Source: Acetobacteraceae bacterium (GTDB lineage Bacteria > Pseudomonadota > Alphaproteobacteria > Acetobacterales > Acetobacteraceae). Taken from it: DNA of 10,088 nt. The stretch is from the NCBI GenBank assembly GCA_947476855.1, contig CANJSR010000155.1, positions 1-10,088 of the forward strand, read 5' to 3'. A program made the position numbers and the translations under genes. Shown one piece after another: positions 1 through 5,510 of the stretch. Position 1 is the stretch's first letter. Each line of letters starts with the position of its first letter. The notes beneath the pieces were generated by a model, which saw only the letters and a list, made by a program, of their open reading frames with translations, ran no database searches and was not told the DNA's origin.

Positions 1-631
1 TATCGCGGGCCCCGCCCATGATGACGGTGGGGATGCCGTTTGCCTCAAGATGACGTGCGACCAGACTCACGGTTTGGTGACACACGGGTCAATTGGCAAC
101 CAGCACCGCCACGTCGGAACGGGCAGCGCGGACATGGGCGAGGATCTCGACCGCGTCCTGTTCGATCGTGACCTTCTGGCTCCGGTTCGTGGGGGCGCCG
201 ATGAACTGGGGAGCCAGTTCGCCGATCCGTCCCTCGGCCGCCAGCCGCTTGAGCTGCTTGAGCGGGAACCAGGTGTTGATGTCGGTTGCGGTCGTGTGCT
301 TCCGGTCGATGCCGATGTGGGAGATGCGGACGTCCGGCTCGCCCTCGATGCTGTCGGTATAGACGCGGTAGAACTTGGCGGCGGCGTTGTACGGCGCGCC
401 AGGTCCCTGGTCGCCCTTGTCGGGCTGGTAGGGGGCGGCGGTCGTGATCAGCGACACGCGGCTTTCGGATAGCGGCTTCTTCAGGGGCGTGAAGGGCACG
501 TCCCGATACTGGGCCCAGCGATAGGGTTTTCCGTACCCCAGCGTCTGGTAGTAGGTACTTATTCGTCTGATGTATGGAATTGGCACGTCGTGTTCGACGG
601 CGAACTCCAGATCGTCCATGTGGTCGGGCAT
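1..631 (-). CDS. GrdB-like selenoprotein (glycine/sarcosine/betaine reductase selenoprotein B family), partial at window edge
   Basis: The gene runs leftward and continues beyond base 1. I start it at the ATG at 631 because AGAGGGG (644-638) sits 6 nt upstream; an in-frame ATG at 688 lacks such a site. Codons 1-180 resemble the GrdB/PrdB-like family: LSESRVSLITTAAPY at about 55-69, then the conserved-looking HIGIDRKHTTATDINTWFPL (105-124) and the LKRLAAEGRIGELA helix (127-140). The frame then meets TGA (91-89) and reads on without interruption as U181-P-V-C184-H-Q-T-V-S-L, then GIPTVIMGGARD up to the edge. That is a UxxC redox motif after a hydrophobic strand (VAVLVAN), where selenocysteine or cysteine is expected. 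In anaerobes GrdB is the substrate-specific subunit of Stickland reductases; the role of stand-alone proteobacterial homologues is not known to me. The divergent neighbour is a 2-oxoglutarate dioxygenase. An annotation pipeline would stop the protein at 180 aa. Confidence 0.85.
54..86 (-). promoter_or_regulatory. Candidate bacterial SECIS hairpin just after the Sec codon
   Basis: Two nucleotides after the TGA the minus strand can fold by hand: lower stem CGUGUG (86-81) with CGCACG (59-54), six pairs including one G-U; a 2-nt UC bulge on the 5' side; upper stem ACCA (78-75) with UGGU (63-60). The remaining 11-nt loop can close by two more pairs (AC with GU) across an A-C mismatch, leaving CGUGA as apical loop with a GU. 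The apical loop then begins about 18 nt after the UGA, in the range typical of bacterial SECIS elements, which lie inside the coding sequence directly downstream of UGA and bind SelB. No energy was computed. Confidence 0.55.
89..91 (-). other. In-frame TGA read as selenocysteine (Sec181)
   Basis: The minus-strand TGA falls inside a continuous coding frame, exactly at the first position of a UxxC motif (AN-U-PVC-HQ). No start codon lies just after it, and the downstream residues look like the same family. Four other genes here (DUF6502-like, kinase, coaBC, ubiE) and the glycosyltransferase end in TGA, so TGA is a normal stop in this genome. Recoding must therefore be local, which favours selenocysteine over a changed genetic code. 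A point mutation from a Cys codon (TGC/TGT to TGA) is the main alternative. Confidence 0.78.
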
Positions 632-796
632 GCCGAACCCCTCTGGATGGTTGGCGGAGGAACCGCCGGAGTGGCGGGTCGGAGGCACCCTACACCGTCA
701 TTCGCGGGTCGTCACGGTCGGGCGCCGCATCACGAAGCGCTTGGCAGCCGAGCGGTGCGAGGCGCAGGATACCGCCAACCAAAACAGGAGGCGTCC
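632..796. promoter_or_regulatory. Divergent control region between the selenoprotein and dioxygenase genes
   Basis: This 165-bp spacer must hold the start signals of both divergent genes. Each has a good ribosome binding site: AGAGGGG (644-638, minus) for the selenoprotein and AGGAGG (786-791, plus) for the dioxygenase. I see no convincing -35/-10 pair or operator palindrome in this GC-rich stretch, so promoters are inferred from layout only. Confidence 0.4.
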
Positions 797-1657
797 ATGT
801 CCGCGACACTCGAAGCCCGCCCCGCTGCGGCCTTTACGGTCAATCCCCTCTCTCCCCTGTTCGCGGCCGAGGTCGTGGGCCTCGACCTGCGCCAGCCGCT
901 CGATCCGGTCACGAAGCAGGCCGTGTATGACGCCTTCGTCCGCTACCATGTCCTCTGCTTCCGCGATCAGGCCCTGAGCCAGGATGAGCAGATCGCCTTC
1001 TCAATCCAGTTCGGCAGCCTGGAGCGGCACATCGCCCGCAACCGCTCCTCCGGCAATCCGCTGGTCCATATCGTCTCCAACCTCGGCGCGGACGGGAAGC
1101 CCAGCGGGAAGGTCGGCTCCCAGACCTGGCATTCGGACAAGTCGTTCCGGCCGGAGCCGTCGCTCGCCACCATCCTGCATGCCGTGACCATGCCGCCCCA
1201 AGGCGGGGACACCTGCTTCGCCGACATGGAATCCGCCTATGCCGCCCTGCCGGCCGAACGGCGGGCCGAACTGGACGGGTTGCGGGTGATCCACAGTTGG
1301 GAACTCTCCCTGGCCAAGAAGGGCATCCAGGCCCCACCCGAGGAAATCGCCGACGCCCCGCCGATGGCCCATCCGCTGGTGCGGGTCCATCCGGACTCCG
1401 GCCGCAAGTCGCTGTTCATGGGGGAGCATGCCTCCCACATCGACGGCCGCCCGATGGCCGAGGGACGGGCGCTGCTGGCGGAACTGGAGGCCTTCGCGAC
1501 CCAGGACCGGTTCCTGTACCGGCACACCTGGCGGGCCGGCGACATGCTGATGTGGGACAATCGCTGCCTGCTGCACCGGGCCGACGCGAACTTCGACGCC
1601 GCCCTGCATCCGCGGGTGCTGCACCGGACCTGCCTGCGCGGCACGTCGCCCGGCTAG
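797..1657 (+). CDS. TauD/TfdA-family Fe(II)/2-oxoglutarate-dependent dioxygenase
   Basis: A 286-aa protein, the usual size of the family, likely cytoplasmic. ATG 797 is chosen because AGGAGG lies 5 nt upstream; the open frame reaches further upstream but without family sequence. The facial triad is visible: H112 and D114 in WHSDKSF and the distal H260 in LLHRAD. R273 and R277 in HPRVLHRTCLRG correspond by position to the TauD arginines that bind 2-oxoglutarate and, in TauD, the substrate sulfonate. The N-terminal half has typical GLDLRQPLD (28-36) and HVLCFRDQ (51-58) blocks. Such enzymes couple decarboxylation of 2-oxoglutarate to hydroxylation of a small substrate (taurine, alkyl sulfates, aryloxyacetates and others). 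The substrate cannot be read from sequence, so I give no symbol. It is divergent from the GrdB-like selenoprotein gene, which may point to a shared role. The stop lies 3 bp from the convergent DUF6502-like gene, with no terminator visible between. Confidence 0.92.
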   Translation: MSATLEARPAAAFTVNPLSPLFAAEVVGLDLRQPLDPVTKQAVYDAFVRYHVLCFRDQALSQDEQIAFSIQFGSLERHIARNRSSGNPLVHIVSNLGADGKPSGKVGSQTWHSDKSFRPEPSLATILHAVTMPPQGGDTCFADMESAYAALPAERRAELDGLRVIHSWELSLAKKGIQAPPEEIADAPPMAHPLVRVHPDSGRKSLFMGEHASHIDGRPMAEGRALLAELEAFATQDRFLYRHTWRAGDMLMWDNRCLLHRADANFDAALHPRVLHRTCLRGTSPG

Positions 1658-1660
1658 GGA

Positions 1661-2542
1661 TCAGGCGGCGCGGGTCTCGTCTTCCCGGTAGACATAGACC
1701 CCGACATTGACGCGGGCCGCGGCCCCCCTGGCCGACCCGCCCTCGTCATTGTCCTGCCGGCTGGTATCCGGGCTGGGGACGCCACCCGCTTCCTCCGCGT
1801 CGATCATCGCCAGCGCGGAACGGTTGATGTCCCACAGCGCCCGCATCGCGATCTCCCGCGCCTCCGCCTCGATCCGGCGGGCGGTTTCGGGGGATACGCG
1901 GTCGTAATGGGCCGAACGATCGAGGAAGGGCGGCGTGCCCTGGGCCAGGACGTTGGCCGTACCGGCCGCGATGTGGTCATGCAGGTTGCGACCGAGGAAG
2001 AACGCCTGCTCCTCCCCTCCCGGATCGGGCAGGAAGGCGGCCACGTTCAGATGGACCCGGTCTTCGTCATCCAGGCGGATCAGGCCCTGGCCCACCCATT
2101 CCTCCAGCAGCGCGCGGGGGCGGACATCGGTGGTGACCGCAGCGACCAGGCCTTCGAACGACGTGGCGGCCCCCTCGGCCGAACGGGGCAGCGCGGGGGG
2201 CGCGCCGCTTTCGGACAAGGCGAGCCAGCGGGCGATCACCTGGGTCGCCACCGTGACCACGCCCGGTTCCGCCTGGTCCTGATGGTCGGCCGAGCGCAGG
2301 CGGCGGATTTCCTTGCGATGGACCCCGGTCATCAGGCTGATGCGGCTGTCGGTCCGCGCCTTCGGATCGGGCAGCAGGTCGGTCGCGGCGACATCGACAT
2401 ACAGGCCGCGCAGCAGGTCGGCGACGACCGGGAAGGTAATGCCTCGGCGGATCAACAGCTTCACCAACGGACGCAGCATGCGGCGCGTGGCGGCCACCAT
2501 GGCATTGGCCCCTGGCAACGCGACCGGATCGGTGAAGGACAT
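1661..2542 (-). CDS. DUF6502-like protein with possible N-terminal winged-helix region
   Basis: A 293-aa protein of unknown function. It resembles DUF6502 proteins as I recall them: N-terminal ATRRMLRPLVKLLIRRGITFPVVADLLRGLYVDVA (18-52), then SRISLMTGVHRKEIRRLR (66-83), and a C-terminal helical part FFLGRNLHDHIAAGTANVL...ARRIEAEAREIAMRAL. The segment at 35-83 reads like a helix-turn-helix (SRISLMTGVHRKEI as recognition-type helix), so DNA binding is possible but inferred. The last 40 residues (EEAGGVPSPDTSRQDNDEGG...) look disordered. ATG 2542 is preferred; an in-frame ATG at 2578 would give 305 aa but lies too near the operator palindrome to leave room for a leader. No strong Shine-Dalgarno is visible for either. 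The gene is divergent from a histidine kinase, with a shared control region carrying two matching palindromes, which makes it a candidate autoregulator. Confidence 0.8.
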   Translation of the reverse strand: MSFTDPVALPGANAMVAATRRMLRPLVKLLIRRGITFPVVADLLRGLYVDVAATDLLPDPKARTDSRISLMTGVHRKEIRRLRSADHQDQAEPGVVTVATQVIARWLALSESGAPPALPRSAEGAATSFEGLVAAVTTDVRPRALLEEWVGQGLIRLDDEDRVHLNVAAFLPDPGGEEQAFFLGRNLHDHIAAGTANVLAQGTPPFLDRSAHYDRVSPETARRIEAEAREIAMRALWDINRSALAMIDAEEAGGVPSPDTSRQDNDEGGSARGAAARVNVGVYVYREDETRAA

Positions 2543-2588
2543 CCGAAAGCAGACCTTGTTTAGGATAGTGTGATCCATACCATAGCTA

Positions 2589-2609
2589 TTGTGGGAAAAA
2601 TACCCACAA
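2589..2609. promoter_or_regulatory. Operator-like palindrome 1
   Basis: A perfect inverted repeat TTGTGGG-N7-CCCACAA with an A/T spacer, 47 bp upstream of the DUF6502-like start codon (2542) and probably between or over its -35 and -10. It shares the half-site GTGGG and a 19-bp layout with palindrome 2. A dimeric regulator is the likeliest reader; the adjacent DUF6502-like protein is one candidate. Confidence 0.65.
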
Positions 2610-2629
2610 AGTGTATCCAGGCGGTTGAC

Positions 2630-2646
2630 GTGGGAATTTTTCCCAC
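2630..2646. promoter_or_regulatory. Operator-like palindrome 2 inside the kinase promoter
   Basis: A perfect inverted repeat GTGGGAA-TTT-TTCCCAC. It fills the 17-bp spacer between the proposed -35 TTGACG and -10 TACGGT almost exactly, the classic place for a repressor. Centre-to-centre distance to palindrome 1 is 39 bp, a little under four helical turns. The T-rich core could be mistaken for a terminator, but no gene ends here. Confidence 0.65.
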
Positions 2647-2713
2647 ATACGGTGCCTGCGTCGGCACGGTCACGGGGTCGTGTGGTCTGCCAACCAACGG
2701 GACGGAGAGCGAC

Positions 2714-3487
2714 ATGCCTTTCTCTGAGAGCGCGTCGATTCTGATGCGAACGCCGGATGCCGGTTTCAAGGCTTCCCCACGGGCGCGGACGGAAAGCCGG
2801 CGGGTGCCGGTGGTCGAACTCGACTTCCTGATGGATGAGGAAGCCGCGACCGGCCGGCCGGAAGCCGAGACCGATATCGACCTGCGGCAGTTGCGCCACC
2901 ACACCAAGAACGCCCTTCAGCGCATCATCGGCCTGGTCTCCCAGGCGCCCGGCCTGCTCGACACGCCGCAGGGGGCGCATATCGCCGCCGAACTGGAGCG
3001 TCGGATCCAGCTTTCCGCCTCGATCTCGGACGCGCTGTTCGGCCTGACCCGGGCGCCCGCCTCGATGACCGACCGGCTGCGGACGCTCTGCGCCAACGTG
3101 GCCGACCTGCTGTCCGACCCGACGCAGGTGATCCAGGTAGGCGTTTCGGTCCGCGGCGAATGCCCGGCCCATCTGCGCGACACGGTCGTCCGGGTGACCC
3201 ATGAACTGATGGGCAACGCGCTGAAGCACGGGATGCGCCGGCGGGCGCGCGGGCGGATCACGGTGCGCCTGCACAGCGAACCCGATGGCCGCACCCGGCT
3301 GACCGTCACCGATGACGGCAACGGCTTTCACGGCCGCCCCCGCTTCGGCGAAGGCCTGAGCGTGGCCCGCACCCTCGCCGACGAATTCGGCGGCACGCTC
3401 TCGCTCCGCTCGGATGGGCACACGGTGGCGACGCTGGACCTGCCGGCCGAGGCTCCTGGCCGGACCGGAAGCACCGGGCGGGCCTGA
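2714..3487 (+). CDS. HisKA_2-type sensor histidine kinase without recognisable sensor domain
   Basis: A 257-aa protein. Start ATG 2714 has GGAG (2704-2707) 6 nt upstream. Residues 1-50 show no known domain and no membrane segment. The dimerisation/phospho-acceptor block is LRQLRHHTKNALQRIIGLV (57-75), of the HxxKNxLQ type found in HisKA_2/HWE kinases, with H62 or H63 as phosphorylated histidine (H63 fits HxxKN best as H62-H-T-K-N is read with either). The ATPase domain has an N box HELMGNALKHG (163-173, N168), a G1 box DDGNGF (200-205) and GEGL (212-215). The protein is probably cytosolic and phosphorylates a response regulator that is not encoded in the window. It may act through partner binding rather than direct sensing. 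It shares a control region with the DUF6502-like gene. Its stop is 3 bp from the convergent coaBC stop. Confidence 0.85.
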   Translation: MPFSESASILMRTPDAGFKASPRARTESRRVPVVELDFLMDEEAATGRPEAETDIDLRQLRHHTKNALQRIIGLVSQAPGLLDTPQGAHIAAELERRIQLSASISDALFGLTRAPASMTDRLRTLCANVADLLSDPTQVIQVGVSVRGECPAHLRDTVVRVTHELMGNALKHGMRRRARGRITVRLHSEPDGRTRLTVTDDGNGFHGRPRFGEGLSVARTLADEFGGTLSLRSDGHTVATLDLPAEAPGRTGSTGRA

Positions 3488-3490
3488 TCA

Positions 3491-4696
3491 TCACCCCAGC
3501 TTCTGGGCGATCTTCTCGGCGAGGCGGCGGGCGACCTCGGTTTTCTTCACGCGCGGCCAGTCCTCCACGCCCTCGGCGGACAGGATGTGAACCGCGTTCT
3601 CCTCTCCGCCCATGATGCCCGTGGCGGGGGAGACATCGTTCGCCACGATCCAATCGGCGTTCTTGCGCAGCCGCTTGGCCTGGGCATTCTCCATCAGATC
3701 ATTGGTTTCCGCGGCAAAGCCGACCACCAGCCTTGGCCGGTTCGGGCCAGCGGCGGCGATCGTCGCCAGGATGTCGGGGTTGGGCACCAGTTCCAGCGCC
3801 GGGGCGGGCTGGCCGGCCTGTTTCTTGATCTTGCCCTCGGCCGCGTTGGCGACCCGCCAGTCGGCGACGGCGGCGGCAAAGACCGCGATATCGGCGGGCA
3901 AGGCGGCCTGGCAGGCCTCCAGCATCTCCCGCGCGCTTTCCACTGGGCGGACGGTGACGCCCGCCGGATCAGGCACGGTCACCGGGCCGCTGACCAGGGT
4001 GACGCGGGCGCCAAGCTCGGCCAGGGCGGCGGCAATCGCGTGGCCCTGCCGGCCGGAGGAACGGTTGGCGATATAGCGCACCGGGTCGATCGGCTCATGC
4101 GTCGGGCCGCTGGTGACGATGGCGTGCTTCCCGGCGAGGGGCTTCGGCCCGGCCAGCAAAGACTCGATGGCGGCCAGGATGGCGGGCGGTTCGGCCAGGC
4201 GGCCGGCGCCGAATTCGTTGCATGCCATCGCGCCTTCATCGGGGCCGACGACATGGACGCCGCGCTGGATCAGGGTGCGGATGTTCGCCTGGGTGGCCGC
4301 GTGTTCCCACATGCGGACGTTCATGGCGGGGGCGACCAGGACCGGCTTGTCGGTAGCGAGCAGGACGGTGGCGGCCAGGTCATCGGCCATGCCGGCGGTC
4401 ATCCGCGCCAGCAGGTCGGCGGTGGCCGGGGCGACAACCAGCAGGTCGGCGGCGCGGGAGAGCTGGATGTGCCCCATCTCCGACTCGTCGGTCAGGGAGA
4501 ACAGGTCGGTGTAGACCTTCGATTCGCTGAGCGCCTGGAGCGACAGGGGTGTGACAAACTGCGCGCCCGCGCGGGTGAGCACGCAGGTGACTCCGCAGCC
4601 GGCCTTGCGGAGCAGGCGGATGAGTTCGAGGGATTTATAGGCCGCGATCCCCCCCGCGACGATGAGCAGGACTCGCTTGCCGGTGAGCGTGGTCAT
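3491..4696 (-). CDS. coaBC: Bifunctional phosphopantothenoylcysteine decarboxylase / phosphopantothenate-cysteine ligase
   Basis: A 401-aa protein, normal for CoaBC (Dfp). It ligates cysteine to 4'-phosphopantothenate and decarboxylates the product to 4'-phosphopantetheine, two steps of coenzyme A synthesis. The N-terminal FMN-binding CoaC domain (1 to about 185) has GGIAAYKSLEL (15-25), the active histidine H76 in MGHIQLSR, PAMNVRMW (123-130) and the catalytic C159 in MACNEFGAGRLAEP. The C-terminal CoaB domain has TSGPTHEPIDPVRYIANRSSG (195-215) with N211, FAAAVADW (273-280) and the KIKK motif (289-292). ATG 4696 starts exactly at the family N-terminus (MTTLTGKRVLL), with GGAG about 10 nt upstream. 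The open frame extends to 5008 but that part is translated repeat. Upstream on the same strand lies a repeat block and then ubiE. Confidence 0.97.
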   Translation of the reverse strand: MTTLTGKRVLLIVAGGIAAYKSLELIRLLRKAGCGVTCVLTRAGAQFVTPLSLQALSESKVYTDLFSLTDESEMGHIQLSRAADLLVVAPATADLLARMTAGMADDLAATVLLATDKPVLVAPAMNVRMWEHAATQANIRTLIQRGVHVVGPDEGAMACNEFGAGRLAEPPAILAAIESLLAGPKPLAGKHAIVTSGPTHEPIDPVRYIANRSSGRQGHAIAAALAELGARVTLVSGPVTVPDPAGVTVRPVESAREMLEACQAALPADIAVFAAAVADWRVANAAEGKIKKQAGQPAPALELVPNPDILATIAAAGPNRPRLVVGFAAETNDLMENAQAKRLRKNADWIVANDVSPATGIMGGEENAVHILSAEGVEDWPRVKKTEVARRLAEKIAQKLG

Positions 4697-4766
4697 GGGT
4701 GGTCGCTCCGCATTCGGGGGGTGGAAGCCAGGGTGTGGTTCAACGGTCATGGGGTCGCCCCGCACG

Positions 4767-4823
4767 CCCCCTCCCCCCTTGAGGGGGAGGGCTGGGGTGG
4801 GGGGTGTTGCGGCACGGACCGAT
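4767..4823 (-). repeat. Palindromic GC repeat, inverted copy
   Basis: Read on the minus strand this matches the copies at 4921 and 5311 (TCCGTGCCGC-ACACCCCCCACCCC, then CCTCCCCCTCAAGGGGGGAGG) with a few substitutions. The core can fold into a C-tract/G-tract hairpin with a tiny loop, and it lies about 70 bp upstream of the coaBC start codon, so it may be in the coaBC leader. Confidence 0.8.
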
Positions 4824-4866
4824 GCCACGAGACCCCGGGGGGCGCTTCCCGGAAAGAGTCCTTGCC

Positions 4867-4910
4867 TCACCGGGCATGGGGTTGCGCCGGCGGAAAAAAT
4901 CGCCGCCGCG
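4867..4910 (+). repeat. TCACCGG short module, copy 1
   Basis: Begins TCACCGGGCATGGGGT, then about 12 variable bases, then an A-tract (AAAAAATC). The same plan recurs at 5005, 5243 and 5395. Confidence 0.75.
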
Positions 4911-4920
4911 TTGGGAGGTT

Positions 4921-4997
4921 CGGTCGGGGCGATGCCCGTCGTCCGTGCCGCTACACCCCCCACCCCGGCCCTCCCCCTCAAGGGGGGAGGGGGAAGC
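4921..4997 (+). repeat. 77-bp perfect direct repeat, copy 1
   Basis: Identical over 77 bp to 5311-5387, offset 390 bp. It starts CGGTCGGGGCGATGCCCGTC and ends GGGGGAAGC. It contains the CCCTCCCCCT / AGGGGGGAGGG hairpin. Perfect identity suggests a recent duplication or gene conversion. Confidence 0.95.
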
Positions 4998-5004
4998 GTT
5001 CGGT

Positions 5005-5040
5005 TCACCGGGCAGGGGGTCGCGCTGGGAGGAAAAATCG
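5005..5040 (+). repeat. TCACCGG short module, copy 2
   Basis: Begins TCACCGGGCAGGGGGT and ends in GGAAAAATCG. It follows the first 77-bp repeat after 7 bp. Confidence 0.75.
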
Positions 5041-5066
5041 TTGGCCGGGGTGGCGGGGAGACGGAA

Positions 5067-5185
5067 GCATTTCAACACGGAGGATACGGAGCACCGCGAA
5101 GGGGCACGGCGCCTGATCACACGACCGCAGGCGGTTCCACCCACGGACCTCTGTGACTCCTCACGGTCCTCCGTGCTTGAAATGC
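5067..5185. repeat. 119-bp inverted-repeat element with GCATTTCAA ends (MITE-like)
   Basis: The left end GCATTTCAA (5067-5075) is matched by TTGAAATGC (5177-5185). Inside, both arms read inward as CACGGAGGA followed by degenerate 9-base units (ACGGAGGAT, ACGGAGCAC on the left; CCGTGAGGA, GTCACAGAGG on the right). It resembles the widespread CACAGAGG-type bacterial repeats. It interrupts the TCACCGG/77-bp mosaic. No clear target-site duplication is visible and there is no transposase gene. Confidence 0.7.
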
Positions 5186-5242
5186 GGACCTGCCACCCAG
5201 GGATCACGGTGGGCCTCTGCCCCAGGTCGAGCCGCGCGTTTC

Positions 5243-5280
5243 TCACCGGACATGGGGTAGGACCATGCAAAAAAATCCTC
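5243..5280 (+). repeat. TCACCGG short module, copy 3
   Basis: Begins TCACCGGACATGGGGTAGGA followed by an A7 tract. It is closest to copy 4 (20 identical leading bases) and precedes the second 77-bp repeat. Confidence 0.75.
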
Positions 5281-5310
5281 GCGGCGTCAGTCGGCGCCGC
5301 GTGGGGGCCC

Positions 5311-5387
5311 CGGTCGGGGCGATGCCCGTCGTCCGTGCCGCTACACCCCCCACCCCGGCCCTCCCCCTCAAGGGGGGAGGGGGAAGC
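5311..5387 (+). repeat. 77-bp perfect direct repeat, copy 2
   Basis: Identical to 4921-4997. Both copies are preceded by the TCACCGG module plus an A-tract (4867 and 5243) and followed by another module copy (5005 and 5395), so the duplicated unit is larger, roughly 140-190 bp, with only the central 77 bp perfectly kept. Confidence 0.95.
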
Positions 5388-5394
5388 ACTCTGC

Positions 5395-5430
5395 TCACCG
5401 GACATGGGGTAGGACCACACGAAAAATGCG
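5395..5430 (+). repeat. TCACCGG short module, copy 4
   Basis: Begins TCACCGGACATGGGGTAGGA then CC and GAAAAATGCG. It follows the second 77-bp repeat after 7 bp, as copy 2 follows the first. Confidence 0.75.
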
Positions 5431-5510
5431 CTGGGCAGCCCGGGGCGGAGGCACGAGTTCCTCATTCGTTCCAGGCTACCCGATCCGAGGACACAGTGGC
5501 AAGGACAGCC

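Larger units (their letters stand above)
2543..2713. promoter_or_regulatory. AT-rich divergent control region between the DUF6502-like gene and the kinase gene
   Basis: This 171-bp spacer is visibly richer in A and T than the genes around it, especially 2565-2650. A rightward promoter can be proposed: -35 TTGACG (2625-2630), 17-bp spacer, -10 TACGGT (2648-2653, weak). It would start transcription near 2660 and give a 5' leader of about 50 nt before the kinase ATG. The leftward promoter is less clear; TTGTGG (2609-2604) with GCTATG (2586-2581) or TATGGT (2584-2579) are candidates. Each proposed promoter has one palindrome in its spacer. Confidence 0.55.
4697..5510. repeat. Non-coding mosaic repeat block between coaBC and ubiE
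   Basis: About 0.8 kb without a credible gene. It consists of three copies of a GC-rich palindromic element (4767-4823 inverted, 4921-4997, 5311-5387), four copies of a short module beginning TCACCGGRCAKGGGGT (4867, 5005, 5243, 5395), and a separate inverted-repeat element (5067-5185). Open frames here translate to SPLEGEGRGGG, HPSPPPQGGRG or TPALPLKGGG, a well-known sign of translated intergenic repeats. I find no remnant of ubiB, which often occupies this place in alphaproteobacteria. Confidence 0.85.

Noticed and set aside
89..688. GrdB-like protein ending at the TGA as a complete 199-residue protein starting at 688
   Set aside because: Coding clearly continues through the TGA, and the start at 631 has a good ribosome binding site while 688 does not.
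1907..2563. 218-codon plus-strand frame opposite the DUF6502-like gene
   Set aside because: Shadow frame; the opposing strand has recognisable family sequence.
2630..2646. Rho-independent terminator
   Set aside because: The T-run is in the palindrome's middle, no gene ends here, and it lies within a divergent promoter region.
2589..2646. MraZ-type or LexA-type binding boxes
   Set aside because: MraZ boxes are direct GTGGG repeats before mraZ and alphaproteobacterial LexA boxes are GAAC-N7-GTTC; these are inverted repeats with a different layout.
2543..3421. Upstream extension of the DUF6502-like frame to a start at 3421
   Set aside because: The extension runs antisense through the kinase gene and across the shared promoter region; the family sequence starts only near 2542.
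3587..5116. 509-codon plus-strand frame opposite coaBC
   Set aside because: Shadow of coaBC that runs on into repeat sequence; glycine/aspartate/arginine-rich with no domain.
4867..5430. CRISPR array from the repeated modules
   Set aside because: Only two to four copies, irregular spacing (about 140-390 bp), palindromic cores and no cas genes.
4740..5465. 241-codon minus-strand frame in the repeat block
   Set aside because: It translates the intergenic repeats (SPSPLEGEGRGGG twice, HPSPPPQGGRG) and has no start signal or family match.
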